The notes beneath the pieces are model-generated. The model did not search any database, was not told the origin of the DNA, and saw only the letters and a list, made by a program, of their open reading frames with translations. This document shows positions 24,336 to 33,854 of a stretch of DNA of 64,000 nt, in pieces. Location: positions 62,001 through 126,000 of the forward strand of contig NZ_AUJP01000009.1 in NCBI RefSeq assembly GCF_000424285.1. Direction: 5' to 3'. The position numbers and the translations under genes are program-made. This DNA is from Butyrivibrio sp. MB2005 (lineage in GTDB: Bacteria; Bacillota; Clostridia; Lachnospirales; Lachnospiraceae). The first letter of the stretch is position 1, and the number at the start of each line of letters is the position of its first letter.

Positions 24336-26939
24336 TTACATGGTATCGCACTTAAGTGCCTCAATAATACTGTCGTTCCTGATCCTTGATGCACTAAGTA
24401 ACATGCTGAATCCAATGATAATAAATACTGCAACAACCATCATCAGATACATAGGGTAATTAAGTTCAAAGGCGAATACCTTGCTCTCAATTGTGTTAAA
24501 CATCAGGAAGCTAAGAAAAATTGATACCGGTATTCCAATAAACAGGGCTCTTAATCCATAGAGAATAGTTTCAAGGATAAGCATCTTCTTAATACCCTTT
24601 TCCTCCATTCCCACGGATCTGAACATGGCAAATTCCTGCCTTCTCATATGTACCGCTGTAGATATGGTGTTCACAATATTAGCAATAGCGATAAGTGTCA
24701 AAAGAATAGTAAATCCATACATTGCAGTGTTAAGCATAAGGGATACTGTATCCATGGCATTTATTGCCTGTGACAGATCCTGAACCACGCAGTTTGTGTA
24801 GCCGCCATAAGTTGTGATGTCACTGATCTTTGATACAAGTCCCTCTTCACTACCAGTGGGGAACACACCGTATGTATAGCTAAGAGCTGTTTTGTCTAAG
24901 TGTTCCTGCGCTTTTTCATAATACATTGATACGGGAACGTAAACATCCACTGTGTTCTTGGGCACCAGATTGCAAACATAGCTATCCTCTTTGTACTTAA
25001 CGATTCCGCTCACTTCAACAACCGGTGGATTATTCTCGGGATCATCATAAAAAATCTTTTGGCCAATTATACTTTCGTTAAAAACAGGCTTACCATTCTC
25101 TGTATGAAGGTAGCTGTCAAGGATTACTCCCTTAAGCTCTTTTCCATGATAATCAGTAGGATTTATTCCGTTTTCGTTAAGGAGCTTATCGAAATCTTCA
25201 TCATCCACAAGGATCACCATAACACCGTCAAGGTTGTCAAACAGTGCCTTATAATCGTTTGTGAGATAATCCTTATTCAAAAAGCTATTGTTTGCCGGAA
25301 CAAAATCAGACTTATTGTCATGATCCTTAAAAAGATAGGTAACATAGTCTGCAGATACAACTCTTTCAACCTCCGGAAGAGCCTCCAGTTCCTCTTTTAA
25401 CCTGTCTTTTTCATCCAGCCCGCAAGAAACATATATGTTGAACGGAAGATCGATCTCATACTGATTCAGCTTCAAAAATGTATTATTAAAAAAGTCGATA
25501 GTCAGGAACATTATGATCGATATCGCCATGGAAAAAACAATTACTGTTCCCTTAAATCCGTTTCTCTTTATGTTTTTGTAAGCAAGTTCACCTTCATAAC
25601 CAAAGATTTTTCTTATAAAAGGATTGACCCTGAGTCTTCTTGCCTTCATCTTAACCACATTTGTCTGGCGGAGTGCATCGAGAGGCATTATCTTAGATGC
25701 CTTGACTGCCGGAACAAAGGCGGATATAAATACTGTCACAGCGGAAACAATCACAATCGCCAGAATAACATAAGGGTTAACTATGATAGGAATAGCTCCT
25801 CGCATACCCTCAGCTCCAGCAATCATATCTGATTCAAGAATTTTCCTTCCAAGGAAATCCAGGGTTACTGCAGCACCTGCACATCCTGCGAGAATCCCCA
25901 GAGGAATTCCGATAAGACCCAGCACCAATCCTTCAAAATATATGGATGATCTTTTTTGTGCCCTTGTAGCACCAACGCTGGCCAGCATGCCAAGGTATCT
26001 CACTTTCTCAGTAAGTGACATTCCAAAGGCGTTGTAGATCAGGACCACCGAAGTAGCAATTACTATCAAAAGAGCAATTCCCATCAATGTAAAAAACTGA
26101 ATGTAGGTACCGCCCATTCCCTTGGTAGCAAAAACACTTATCAAGAATTCAGTGTTCATATCCCCGATATGAAGACCGTAATCCTCGGCAATCTGCTGTA
26201 TCTGAACTGCCGAAGTACTGTCAGCCTTTTTTAAAGCTATGCGACAGTCAAGGTATGAATCACCATTAACATCAAGCCCTACGGTCGTGCCAAAGTCCAT
26301 GCCACGGAGGATATCAAAGTCCTTTGTTGGTCTGTTGCCATGAAGGATTGCCGTAATAGTAGCGCTCTCTGTAGAAAGAACTTCGAACTGCTCTTCAGAT
26401 CTGTATGATCCGCCATAATAAATCTTTGTTCCATCCGGTTCTATTTCATATCTGTTTCCCAGTTCAAAAGTAATGGTATCTCCAACATGAAGATCAAGGC
26501 TATTATCCTTAAGAAATCCCTCTTCAACTGCAACTTCATCAGAGGTTTCGGGGAGCTTGCCATCATACTCAGAAACCACAAGCTGCTTGTATATATCCCC
26601 GCCGCCATTATAAATATTGCCAACCCTGAAACGCATCTCTTTATCTGTGAACATCCTGACACCTGTGATGGTAGGATCCGTGCAGACAACTCCGGCATAT
26701 TTTATTCTGGAATCATTTTCAAGAGCCTGTACATCTTCCCATGTCAACTTATCGTAGACAGCGTGAACATCACCATCCGTAAGTCTGTTGATGCTTCCGA
26801 AAAAACTGAAAAATGAGAAAACACCAACCAATATGGCTGTGATAAGTGCTGTAGATGCCACAATTCCAAGGATCGTAACAATAGTTCTCTTCTTATTTTC
26901 CAGAAGGTGTCTTATGGTGAGTTTTGATATGATATTCAT
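24336..26939 (-). CDS. FtsX-type ABC transporter permease
   Basis: 867 residues. N-terminal membrane helix ('TIVTILGIVASTALITAILV'), a large extracytoplasmic domain (about 45-270), three helices with an FtsX domain, a second helix-plus-domain unit (about 455-700) and three final helices. This is the double-FtsX layout of antimicrobial-peptide or lipid-extruding mechanotransmission transporters. Its ATG overlaps the ATPase stop by one base (TAATG), so the two subunits are coupled. With the upstream regulator pair it likely removes cell-envelope-active peptides. It is longer than BceB, and the substrate is unknown. Confidence 0.9.
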   Translation of the reverse strand: MNIISKLTIRHLLENKKRTIVTILGIVASTALITAILVGVFSFFSFFGSINRLTDGDVHAVYDKLTWEDVQALENDSRIKYAGVVCTDPTITGVRMFTDKEMRFRVGNIYNGGGDIYKQLVVSEYDGKLPETSDEVAVEEGFLKDNSLDLHVGDTITFELGNRYEIEPDGTKIYYGGSYRSEEQFEVLSTESATITAILHGNRPTKDFDILRGMDFGTTVGLDVNGDSYLDCRIALKKADSTSAVQIQQIAEDYGLHIGDMNTEFLISVFATKGMGGTYIQFFTLMGIALLIVIATSVVLIYNAFGMSLTEKVRYLGMLASVGATRAQKRSSIYFEGLVLGLIGIPLGILAGCAGAAVTLDFLGRKILESDMIAGAEGMRGAIPIIVNPYVILAIVIVSAVTVFISAFVPAVKASKIMPLDALRQTNVVKMKARRLRVNPFIRKIFGYEGELAYKNIKRNGFKGTVIVFSMAISIIMFLTIDFFNNTFLKLNQYEIDLPFNIYVSCGLDEKDRLKEELEALPEVERVVSADYVTYLFKDHDNKSDFVPANNSFLNKDYLTNDYKALFDNLDGVMVILVDDEDFDKLLNENGINPTDYHGKELKGVILDSYLHTENGKPVFNESIIGQKIFYDDPENNPPVVEVSGIVKYKEDSYVCNLVPKNTVDVYVPVSMYYEKAQEHLDKTALSYTYGVFPTGSEEGLVSKISDITTYGGYTNCVVQDLSQAINAMDTVSLMLNTAMYGFTILLTLIAIANIVNTISTAVHMRRQEFAMFRSVGMEEKGIKKMLILETILYGLRALFIGIPVSIFLSFLMFNTIESKVFAFELNYPMYLMMVVAVFIIIGFSMLLSASRIRNDSIIEALKCDTM

Positions 26940-27631
26940 TACGCACTCACCTCCTCCCTCTTGGAGTCATGGGTTATCTGACCATCTTCAATTGTTATTA
27001 CTCTGTCCGCTGAAAGAGCTATTCTCTCATCATGAGTGATGATGATAACCGTCTGTCTGTTCTCCTTATTGAATTTCCTAAGAAGAGCTATGATTTCTCT
27101 GCTGTTCTCGGAATCAAGGTTACCTGTGGGCTCATCTGCCAAAAGAAGTGCAGGATGATTCATAAGCGCTCTTCCGATTGAAACTCTTTGCTGCTGTCCA
27201 CCGGACAACTGATTGGGAAGATGTCCCACTCTCTCCGATAATCCGAGCTTTTGAACAAGATCATTTAAGAGCTTCTTATCCGGCTTCTTTCCATCCAGAA
27301 GAATCGGCAGAGTCATGTTTTCCTCCACATTGAGGATCGGAATCAGGTTGTAAAACTGATATATAAGTCCGATCTGTCTTCTTCTGAAAATAGCAAGCTT
27401 TGTTTCATTCAGCTTACTGATATCCGTACCTGAGATATTCACTTCCCCTGAAGTAGGCGTATCAACGCCTCCCAGAATATGCATCAGAGTAGATTTTCCC
27501 GAACCTGATGGTCCGACTATAGCAACAAATTCTCCCTGCTCTATATCAAAGGAAACGTTCTTAAGAGCATCTACTTTTGTCTCTCCGCTTCCGTAGACCT
27601 TACACAGGTTTTTTATTTCCAATATCTTCAT
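26939..27631 (-). CDS. ABC transporter ATP-binding protein (MacB/BceA-like)
   Basis: 230 residues: Walker A 'GPSGSGKST', Q-loop region 'IGLIYQFYNLI', signature 'LSGGQQQR', Walker B 'LLLADEPTGNLD', H-loop 'VIIITHD'. It is of the LolD/MacB/BceA group that pairs with FtsX permeases. It comes 125 bases after the histidine kinase, far enough for a second promoter that the response regulator could activate. Confidence 0.95.
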   Translation of the reverse strand: MKILEIKNLCKVYGSGETKVDALKNVSFDIEQGEFVAIVGPSGSGKSTLMHILGGVDTPTSGEVNISGTDISKLNETKLAIFRRRQIGLIYQFYNLIPILNVEENMTLPILLDGKKPDKKLLNDLVQKLGLSERVGHLPNQLSGGQQQRVSIGRALMNHPALLLADEPTGNLDSENSREIIALLRKFNKENRQTVIIITHDERIALSADRVITIEDGQITHDSKREEVSA

Positions 27632-27756
27632 ACGAATTCTCCCTTCTCATCATTTACATTGTTCGTTTAATTGTTTCTGATGATAGGTTATTATATTGAG
27701 ATTACAATCAAGTGACTGTTTTATTACACTTTTGTCACATTTCCGAGTCTTGTCTC

Positions 27757-28752
27757 TTACACGATCGTCTTGTACAGCTTAATCACAAAGGTAGATCCCA
27801 CGCCTTCTTTGCTTGTTACTGAAATCTCGCCATGCTGATCTTCTATGATAGCCTTAGTCAGTGCAAGGCCTATTCCAACACTGTCTTTTCCTGCATTTTT
27901 ACCCTTATAAAAACGTTCAAAAATATGAGGGATATCCTCAGCGGCGATTCCGCAACCGGTATCTTTTATGGTTATCTGGCTAAAAAGAGTCGTATCAAGA
28001 GTAGTGATTTCAAGCTCTCCTCCTTCATCCATGTGCTCAATGCAGTTTTTGACAATGTTCTGGAGTGCTTCCACCGTCCAGTTTTTATCGCAGACAAAAG
28101 ACATGTCGGTTACAGCCTGTTTATATGAGACTCCGCGAAGCTCGAATTGAATTTCAAAGGGCTTTATGACTTCTGCCAGCAATTCCTTTGCTGAAAGCTG
28201 TTCCCGCTTAAGCTCTATGGTTCCTGCATCAAGCTTTGACAGCTTCAAGAGAGTCTGTATCAGCCAGTTCATTCTCGAAAGCTGCGCGGACTGGGTTTGC
28301 AGGAATTCCCGGCGCTTTTCCGGATCGTCTTCGACAGCCAGAAGGTCATTCATGACCATCATTGATGTAAGCGGCGTCTTCAGCTGATGGCTAATATCCG
28401 CTATTGCGGATGCAAGCTGCTTTTTGTCGTCACTAAGTATCTCATTTTGAGCCTTAAGGGTGGATGAAGCTTTATATATATTGTTTACAAGGATCGAAAG
28501 CTCGCCCTCCTCCTGATTCAGGATGTCAGGGGTATCACTTCCTGACAAAACCTTCACCAGATAGTCGTTTAGTTCTTCTATCCTGCTATACCTCTTTTTT
28601 GTGTAGTAAAAAAAGACAGCAAGGAGCACAGCCCCGGTAATAAGGGGCAATATCCCTGCTGTTATTCCTGCAAAAATGAATCCGCCAAAAGCCATTAAAA
28701 TGGTTACAGCGGATCCAATAATCATGATTCTTCTAAAGTCTTGGTTTCTCAT
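27757..28752 (-). CDS. Intramembrane-sensing histidine kinase
   Basis: 331 residues. Two membrane helices with only a very short loop between them (about 13-55), then a dimerisation domain with the H box 'DISHQLKTPLTSM', N box 'NIVKNCIEHMDEGG', G1 'DTGCGIAAEDI', F box 'FERFYKG' and G2 'GVGIGLAL'. Lack of a sensing domain outside is typical of BceS-like kinases that sense through their ABC transporter. GAGGAA sits before the ATG at 28752; a GTG four codons upstream is less likely. It follows the response regulator by 24 bases. Confidence 0.92.
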   Translation of the reverse strand: MRNQDFRRIMIIGSAVTILMAFGGFIFAGITAGILPLITGAVLLAVFFYYTKKRYSRIEELNDYLVKVLSGSDTPDILNQEEGELSILVNNIYKASSTLKAQNEILSDDKKQLASAIADISHQLKTPLTSMMVMNDLLAVEDDPEKRREFLQTQSAQLSRMNWLIQTLLKLSKLDAGTIELKREQLSAKELLAEVIKPFEIQFELRGVSYKQAVTDMSFVCDKNWTVEALQNIVKNCIEHMDEGGELEITTLDTTLFSQITIKDTGCGIAAEDIPHIFERFYKGKNAGKDSVGIGLALTKAIIEDQHGEISVTSKEGVGSTFVIKLYKTIV

Positions 28753-28776
28753 ACAATTCCTCACAAGGTAGTTCTC

Positions 28777-29481
28777 TCAGCTAATATACCCCATACCTCT
28801 GACAGTCCTGATGATCTGCGGATCTGCCGGGTCCTTTTCAATCTTGTCGCGAAGTCTTTTTATATAAACCGTAAGCGTATTGTCATTTACAAAGTCACCG
28901 GCTACGTCCCACAAATCCTGGAGCAGCTGATTTCTTGAAAGTACCACGCCTTTGTTGTTGCAAAAAGTAAGAAGAAGTCTGTATTCAAGCGCTGTGAGTT
29001 CAACAGTTGTTTCCTCTCCGTTGTCTTCCTCCTTCTTTGTAACCCTTGCTTCACCTGTGTAAATAGTGATATTTCCTAATTTTTCTATGGATGCATCACC
29101 TGAACCTGCGCCGCCTGTTCTTTTTCCGGAGCGCCTGAGCACTGTCTTAATTCTGGCCATAAGCTCATTGATTCTGAAGGGCTTACAGATATAATCATCT
29201 GCTCCCATCTCAAGGCCCATTACCACGTTTACTTCCGCGTCACTGGCTGTGAGGAAAATCACAGGGACATCCTCTTTTTCCTTAATGAACTTACACACGT
29301 CATAACCGTTGCCATCCGGAATGTTGATGTCCAAAATGCAAATGTCATAAGTGCCGTTTTTCCAGGCATTTCTGGCATCCTTGGCATTTTCTGTAAGTGT
29401 AACTTCATACCCTTCTTTTTCAAGAGAATACTTAAGCCCCATACTTATGGCATTGTCATCTTCAAGCAAAAAAACTTTCAT
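28777..29481 (-). CDS. OmpR/PhoB-family response regulator
   Basis: 234 residues. Receiver domain with acidic pocket 'LEDD', phosphorylated D51 in 'CILDINIPDGNG', and K in 'YICKPF'; C-terminal winged helix with 'LTALEYRLLLTFCNNKGVVL' and 'VYIKRLRDKIEKDP'. GAGGAG before the ATG at 29481 sets the start; a frame running 16 codons longer is rejected. First gene of the operon with kinase and transporter. A linker 'RSGKRTGGAGSG' between domains is somewhat Gly-rich. Confidence 0.94.
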   Translation of the reverse strand: MKVFLLEDDNAISMGLKYSLEKEGYEVTLTENAKDARNAWKNGTYDICILDINIPDGNGYDVCKFIKEKEDVPVIFLTASDAEVNVVMGLEMGADDYICKPFRINELMARIKTVLRRSGKRTGGAGSGDASIEKLGNITIYTGEARVTKKEEDNGEETTVELTALEYRLLLTFCNNKGVVLSRNQLLQDLWDVAGDFVNDNTLTVYIKRLRDKIEKDPADPQIIRTVRGMGYIS

Positions 29482-29569
29482 CGTTGTTCTCCTCATGCCC
29501 CTTTCTGCCCGGTTTTCATTTTGCTCCATAATAGTTTGTAATTTATTATCCCAAGTTATGATTCATAAA

Positions 29570-30409
29570 TCACTCTTCAACGAACATTCCCGTAAGCTTC
29601 GGAACTTTAAACCTGTTAATGAATAAATCGCACTTACACAAAAAGGTATAGAAAGCATGGTGTCCTTCACAGGCGAATGATTCATAATTTGCCTGGCCTT
29701 TGGAAAAGATAATATCTGCATTATCTATAGCTGCTTTTGCTTCATCTGAGAGCCTTGGATATACTGTGCCGGCTATCGGTGCGCCATTGGTAATAAGTTT
29801 CCCAACTTTATCAAGGCCCACGTACAACGCATCTTCCATGGTTGCATCGTTAGATACATCTCCGCCTCTAACCATAATCATAAGGTCAAGCTGCGGATAT
29901 CTCTTTTTTAGCTGTTCAAACATTAGCTTATCCAGAACGATCTCACCACAGTTATCCGTCAAAAGAATAAACCTTTTCGATTTAGAGCATTTATCGCAAA
30001 ATGACTCGTAAACCTGTCTCTCATCCTCACGCATTTTTGTATCATCAAAAAGCTTTAAAAACGTCTCTTTATCAACCTGATGCAATGCCGCAAAATCTAT
30101 ATAGTTCCCTATTCTGCTCATTACTATGCTTGTGGCAAGAGGGTCTTCGCTGCTTTCGATTTCTTTTCTCAGATCATCTTCCATGGAAAGAACCAGATCG
30201 TTGTATTCCTTCTTTTCATCTTTAAAATCCGGCAATGGTCCAAAATACTTTTCATGTATTTTATTAATCTGAATAACAAGCTCTGGACTTGTAATATCCT
30301 CAGGTCTGTTATCCAGTACCGCCTTTATTTCTGCCAGATAGTCCTTATTATCTGTTTTCTTTAATTGTCTGTCATACATGCATTTTGCACAGCTGTCACT
30401 AAATTTCAT
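29570..30409 (-). CDS. DUF89-family protein (damage-control phosphatase-like)
   Basis: 279 residues: N-terminal 'DSCAKCMYDRQ' with a Cys pair, then the DUF89 core 'ILLTDNCGEIVLDKLMFEQL' and 'ADIIFSKGQANYESF', whose Asp and Asn residues bind the divalent metal. Members dephosphorylate damaged sugar phosphates or phosphopantetheine derivatives. The ATG at 30409 overlaps the stop of the upstream acetyltransferase gene by four bases (ATGA), so the two are coupled. No physiological substrate can be assigned. Confidence 0.85.
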   Translation of the reverse strand: MKFSDSCAKCMYDRQLKKTDNKDYLAEIKAVLDNRPEDITSPELVIQINKIHEKYFGPLPDFKDEKKEYNDLVLSMEDDLRKEIESSEDPLATSIVMSRIGNYIDFAALHQVDKETFLKLFDDTKMREDERQVYESFCDKCSKSKRFILLTDNCGEIVLDKLMFEQLKKRYPQLDLMIMVRGGDVSNDATMEDALYVGLDKVGKLITNGAPIAGTVYPRLSDEAKAAIDNADIIFSKGQANYESFACEGHHAFYTFLCKCDLFINRFKVPKLTGMFVEE

Positions 30410-31146
30410 TTTAATCCCCATAGACCGTAAGGATCACGCTTAAGTTCTTCTTCGTATAAAGAAACTACTGACAATATGTCGAAGAACATCACCTTACAAT
30501 CCCCTATATAAGCTTCTTTTATCAGATTCTTATTATATGCCATATCCTGTATCTTGTACCAGGCTTTTACCGGCGGATGTCCGGCCTCCATGAACCAGCC
30601 TTCCGGAGGATACTTTTTATTTATCTCCTCTGTTGGCTCAAACATTTTGTTTATGTCCTTTGGAGTTGCTCCCTCCATGTAATGCATGGCTGTTAGCTTA
30701 TAAATATCTACGCCAAACATCAGAGCTTTTCCGCCGTTATGGATGGCATAATCAAGGCCGCCCTTTACTGCCTCCTCAGCGTGCTTGCCCCATCCGGCAG
30801 TACTAATGACCTCTTCCCCACAGACAGTATCAGGGAGCATGCGGAAGGTGTCCGCTATAGCTCCCATGGCAGTTTTCTTTTCATCTCTATCAAGAACCTT
30901 TATCTTGACTGTGATGCCCATTTTCTTATCTTCTTCTGTGAGCTCAAGCTCCTTGCTAAGTCTGAGTGCGGGCATGAAAATGCTTCCCTCTTCTGTCACA
31001 AGCTCCTTTAGGGCATCGATGAGAGTCATCGCCCCGCCCTCGAGCTTGCCGAAGCTGCTAAGTGAGCTGTGTACCTCCAGGATCATACCGGGCTTAACGC
31101 CCAGGTTTGTTAGTGCTTTTATCAATTCATTTTTTGTCACTGACAT
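30406..31146 (-). CDS. AAC(3)-like N-acetyltransferase
   Basis: 246 residues of the aminoglycoside 3-N-acetyltransferase family: N-terminal 'LGVKPGMILEVHSSLSSFG', 'GSIFMPALR' and 'GKALMFGVDIYKLTAMHYME', which carries the His region used in acetyl transfer. Many chromosomal members do not confer resistance and are of unknown substrate. AAAGGAG lies upstream of the ATG. It is the first gene of a two-gene unit with the DUF89 protein, a hint at metabolite rather than drug modification. Confidence 0.82.
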   Translation of the reverse strand: MSVTKNELIKALTNLGVKPGMILEVHSSLSSFGKLEGGAMTLIDALKELVTEEGSIFMPALRLSKELELTEEDKKMGITVKIKVLDRDEKKTAMGAIADTFRMLPDTVCGEEVISTAGWGKHAEEAVKGGLDYAIHNGGKALMFGVDIYKLTAMHYMEGATPKDINKMFEPTEEINKKYPPEGWFMEAGHPPVKAWYKIQDMAYNKNLIKEAYIGDCKVMFFDILSVVSLYEEELKRDPYGLWGLK

Positions 31147-31212
31147 ATAATTGATTGCTCCTTTCAGTTTTGGTTTGCACTAGTCTCGCCTGATTTTGCA
31201 CAGGTTTACTAT

Positions 31213-31797
31213 CTAACAGGATTGAAACTCCCCCGCTTTCTTTTTTAATGTAATCAGTGCAATTATCAAAATGTATATAGACGACAGAACAACGTAGAAC
31301 CATATATCGACCTGCAAGAAACAGTACAGGAAATTAAAACAGAAATGGATCACTATGCCATAAATCAGGTTGTCATTCTTTTCCATGAAATAGTTCATGA
31401 TAAAGCAAAGTCCTGTCATTACGATAACATTGGACAACACATAGGGAATCATCTGAATTCCCATGTAATCAGAATCCACAAACCAAAGTACTGTATGCCA
31501 GAATGCCCATATAACGCCCTGTATCACAGATGCTTTGAAAAAGCTGTACTTTTCATTAAGGTACGGACGAAGATACCCTCTCCATCCGGATTCCTCTCCT
31601 GTGGGACCTGTTGTGATTGAAAAAAGAAATGATGCCCAGAATGGATATGCTCCAAGACTCCAGTATTCACCGAATGCTTTACCCTGTAACTGAGACAATA
31701 TGAGCACCGTTATCAGAGTCGCACCGAGAGTTATAATGGCTGATGCTGCTAGCGTCGCAATGCTAATCCTTCCGCCAAAAGCCTTTTTTATTTTGGC
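31213..31797 (-). pseudogene. CPBP-family membrane protease lacking its start
   Basis: The frame encodes the C-terminal part of a CPBP/Abi intramembrane protease: 'TTGPTGEESGWRGYLRP' carries the catalytic EExxxR motif, followed by 'VIWAFWHTVLWF' (second motif, His) and later helices. Family-like hydrophobic sequence extends upstream to about 31797 with no ATG and meets a TGA at the end of the neighbouring gene. The first membrane segments and the start are lost. Internal start at 31707 (GTG) would give 164 residues with the catalytic motifs, so a shortened product is possible but no ribosome binding site is evident. Confidence 0.65.
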
Positions 31798-31806
31798 CCT
31801 AGGGGA

Positions 31807-33084
31807 TCATTTTACCTGTATAGGCTGTGCGTTTGATACATATATCATAGCATCGTAAAGTTCAGACGGTGATCGCCATATCCTATATGTCATGGGAATA
31901 ACAGCCATAAGCGGTGAATATGCTTCTCCAAGTGATCCCATCCATGTATACTCGTTGACACTGTTCTTAAGTGGCGAGTCATCCGGAATCTTGGAAAAAT
32001 CGAGATAGCTCTCATCGAAACCACACTTATACGAAGCTTTTGCCAGCGGATCGTATGAGAAAAAAGTCTTATTCACTCTCTTTGGACCTTCTCCTTTGCG
32101 AAGATTGCATTTCGTCTTGTAAAAATCAGTACCGATTACAAAGTATTGATCTCCAAGAGCATCAGCCAAAAGATTACCTGTTACCTTTTCATCAGGTCCG
32201 TAAGTTCCATGGCGCTCCACATGACCAATATGTGCAGACACAAAAATCGTGTTATTTCCAAGCTTCTCTTCCTGCTTAAGGATCCAATTGATATTATCTG
32301 CCATGTATCCATCTCGCATTTTGGGAGAGCTCGAAGCTCCGGTTTCATAAGCTGTAAACAGCTCAATATTCTGAAGCAGTATATCTGCAAAATGTGCAAC
32401 ATACTTGGCCTTTGTTGAATTTACCTTAGCGAGTTCTTTCTTCAGCTCTTCATAGATTGCAGCTCTTTTTTCACGATCATACTCAGAATCAATATCCTCT
32501 GCCTCATCATCCCAGGTCTTCTCCAGTTCAGTTACATCAATCCCAAGCTCTTTTGCGCCTTCCGCAAGATACTTGTGATTGTAAGCAGTTCTCTGCATGT
32601 CAAAACCGTAGAATCTAAGTCTATCACGCTCAGAAGCAGAATCGTTGTACTCACGCATCCATGAAATAAGCTCTGCCATCTGCTCTGTTCTGTAGATAGC
32701 GAATCCAATTGCGGCTGCAGCTTCTTCCGCCGTTCCTTCTCCGCCGTTGATATATCTGTTGACTGCCTCACATCCGCCGCAATCGCCCTCAAGCGTAAAG
32801 GCTCGGACTCCGTAGTTTTCAACCAGAACTTTAAATACGTCAAGTTTGAGCTCCTGAAACTCTGTGTTACCGTGAGTTGCTTCACCCAGGGCCACAATCT
32901 TTGTATTCTCGGGAATTGTGATATCTGCAACTGATCCGGCGTATTTTGCATACTCTTCTATATCTGCGGTCTCGCCTGTTCCGAATCCTCCAAAATACGA
33001 GAATGTAACTCCGGCAACAATTACCGCCACTATAAATGCCATCAATATGATAAATGGCCACGCAATCCTTTTCCTTTTATTCAT
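31807..33084 (-). CDS. Membrane-anchored erythromycin-esterase-family protein
   Basis: 425 residues. An N-terminal helix 'WPFIILMAFIVAVIVAGVTF' anchors it, so the domain is outside. Family motifs are 'IVALGEATHGNTEF' (E and H of the active site), 'TLEGDCGGCEAVNRYI', 'RFYGFDMQR' and 'FVSAHIGHVERHG'. Ere-type proteins open macrolide lactones, but most members have unknown substrates. GGAGGGAAGG precedes the ATG. It is followed immediately by the broken CPBP gene. Confidence 0.82.
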   Translation of the reverse strand: MNKRKRIAWPFIILMAFIVAVIVAGVTFSYFGGFGTGETADIEEYAKYAGSVADITIPENTKIVALGEATHGNTEFQELKLDVFKVLVENYGVRAFTLEGDCGGCEAVNRYINGGEGTAEEAAAAIGFAIYRTEQMAELISWMREYNDSASERDRLRFYGFDMQRTAYNHKYLAEGAKELGIDVTELEKTWDDEAEDIDSEYDREKRAAIYEELKKELAKVNSTKAKYVAHFADILLQNIELFTAYETGASSSPKMRDGYMADNINWILKQEEKLGNNTIFVSAHIGHVERHGTYGPDEKVTGNLLADALGDQYFVIGTDFYKTKCNLRKGEGPKRVNKTFFSYDPLAKASYKCGFDESYLDFSKIPDDSPLKNSVNEYTWMGSLGEAYSPLMAVIPMTYRIWRSPSELYDAMIYVSNAQPIQVK

Positions 33085-33100
33085 TCCTTCCCTCCGGTAT

Positions 33101-33760
33101 TTACAAACTAATCAGCGCAAGTACACCATAGGCAGCAAGTCCAAGGCTTGCTGCGCAGCAGCTTGGCGCATCTATGAATATCTTTAATTTTGTTGCCCTT
33201 AGAATAAAGCCGATAATCTGGAAAACCACCGGATTAAACAGCACGCACCACAAAGGCAGCGGCAATACGCCTTTTATTATGAAAGCCATAACTGCGATAG
33301 CCGGGATAATGACCAGCATGGTATATAGCGTAAAAAACGGAACATATATCTGTCTGAATATGCTGTTTATCACTTCTTCAGCCAGCTCCTGATCATTCTT
33401 TTTCATGATGATCTGATATATGGTCGGCTGCAGGCACAGGAAAATGTGTATCATAAAGCCGCCCATGGCCCCGCATAAAAAAATAATTCTAAGAATCATG
33501 GCGCTTATTGCATAATTTCCATCCAGCTGCATCAGGGATATAAATCCGCATGAATACATGGGTACGGCAAACATCGCCAATATCCCGGAAAGCACAAACC
33601 TAAAGTGCGCCATTCTCTCCCAGGCGCTGTCGATCACTCCCATTTTTCCAAGCTTCCTGTTATCCGGTCCTTTTAAATCCAAAAACAGATCAGCTGTTGC
33701 ACATAGAACGCCGCCGAATATTCCTATAATTGCCAAAACTAATCTTGCTGTATCAGTCAA
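33101..33760 (-). CDS. DUF6796-like integral membrane protein
   Basis: 219 residues with six to seven hydrophobic segments, starting 'LVLAIIGIFGGVLCATADLF' and containing 'ERMAHFRFVLSGILAMFAVP', typical of a Firmicute membrane family annotated DUF6796. The start codon appears to be TTG at 33760 after GTAGGAGGG. It precedes the esterase-like gene by 16 bases, so the two share a transcript. Function unknown. Confidence 0.7.
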   Translation of the reverse strand: MTDTARLVLAIIGIFGGVLCATADLFLDLKGPDNRKLGKMGVIDSAWERMAHFRFVLSGILAMFAVPMYSCGFISLMQLDGNYAISAMILRIIFLCGAMGGFMIHIFLCLQPTIYQIIMKKNDQELAEEVINSIFRQIYVPFFTLYTMLVIIPAIAVMAFIIKGVLPLPLWCVLFNPVVFQIIGFILRATKLKIFIDAPSCCAASLGLAAYGVLALISL

Positions 33761-33805
33761 TACTCTGCCCTCCTACTTTTTCTTAATACCATATTACCTT
33801 AAAAC

Positions 33806-33843
33806 CAAAAACAGACCCTTTTTCACTTATCAGGGTCTGTTTT
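33806..33843 (-). terminator. Hairpin terminator after the MarR gene
   Basis: AAAACAGACCCT pairs with AGGGTCTGTTTT, with T-runs on either side, 12 bases past the MarR stop. Confidence 0.8.
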
Positions 33844-33854
33844 ACACTGTTATA

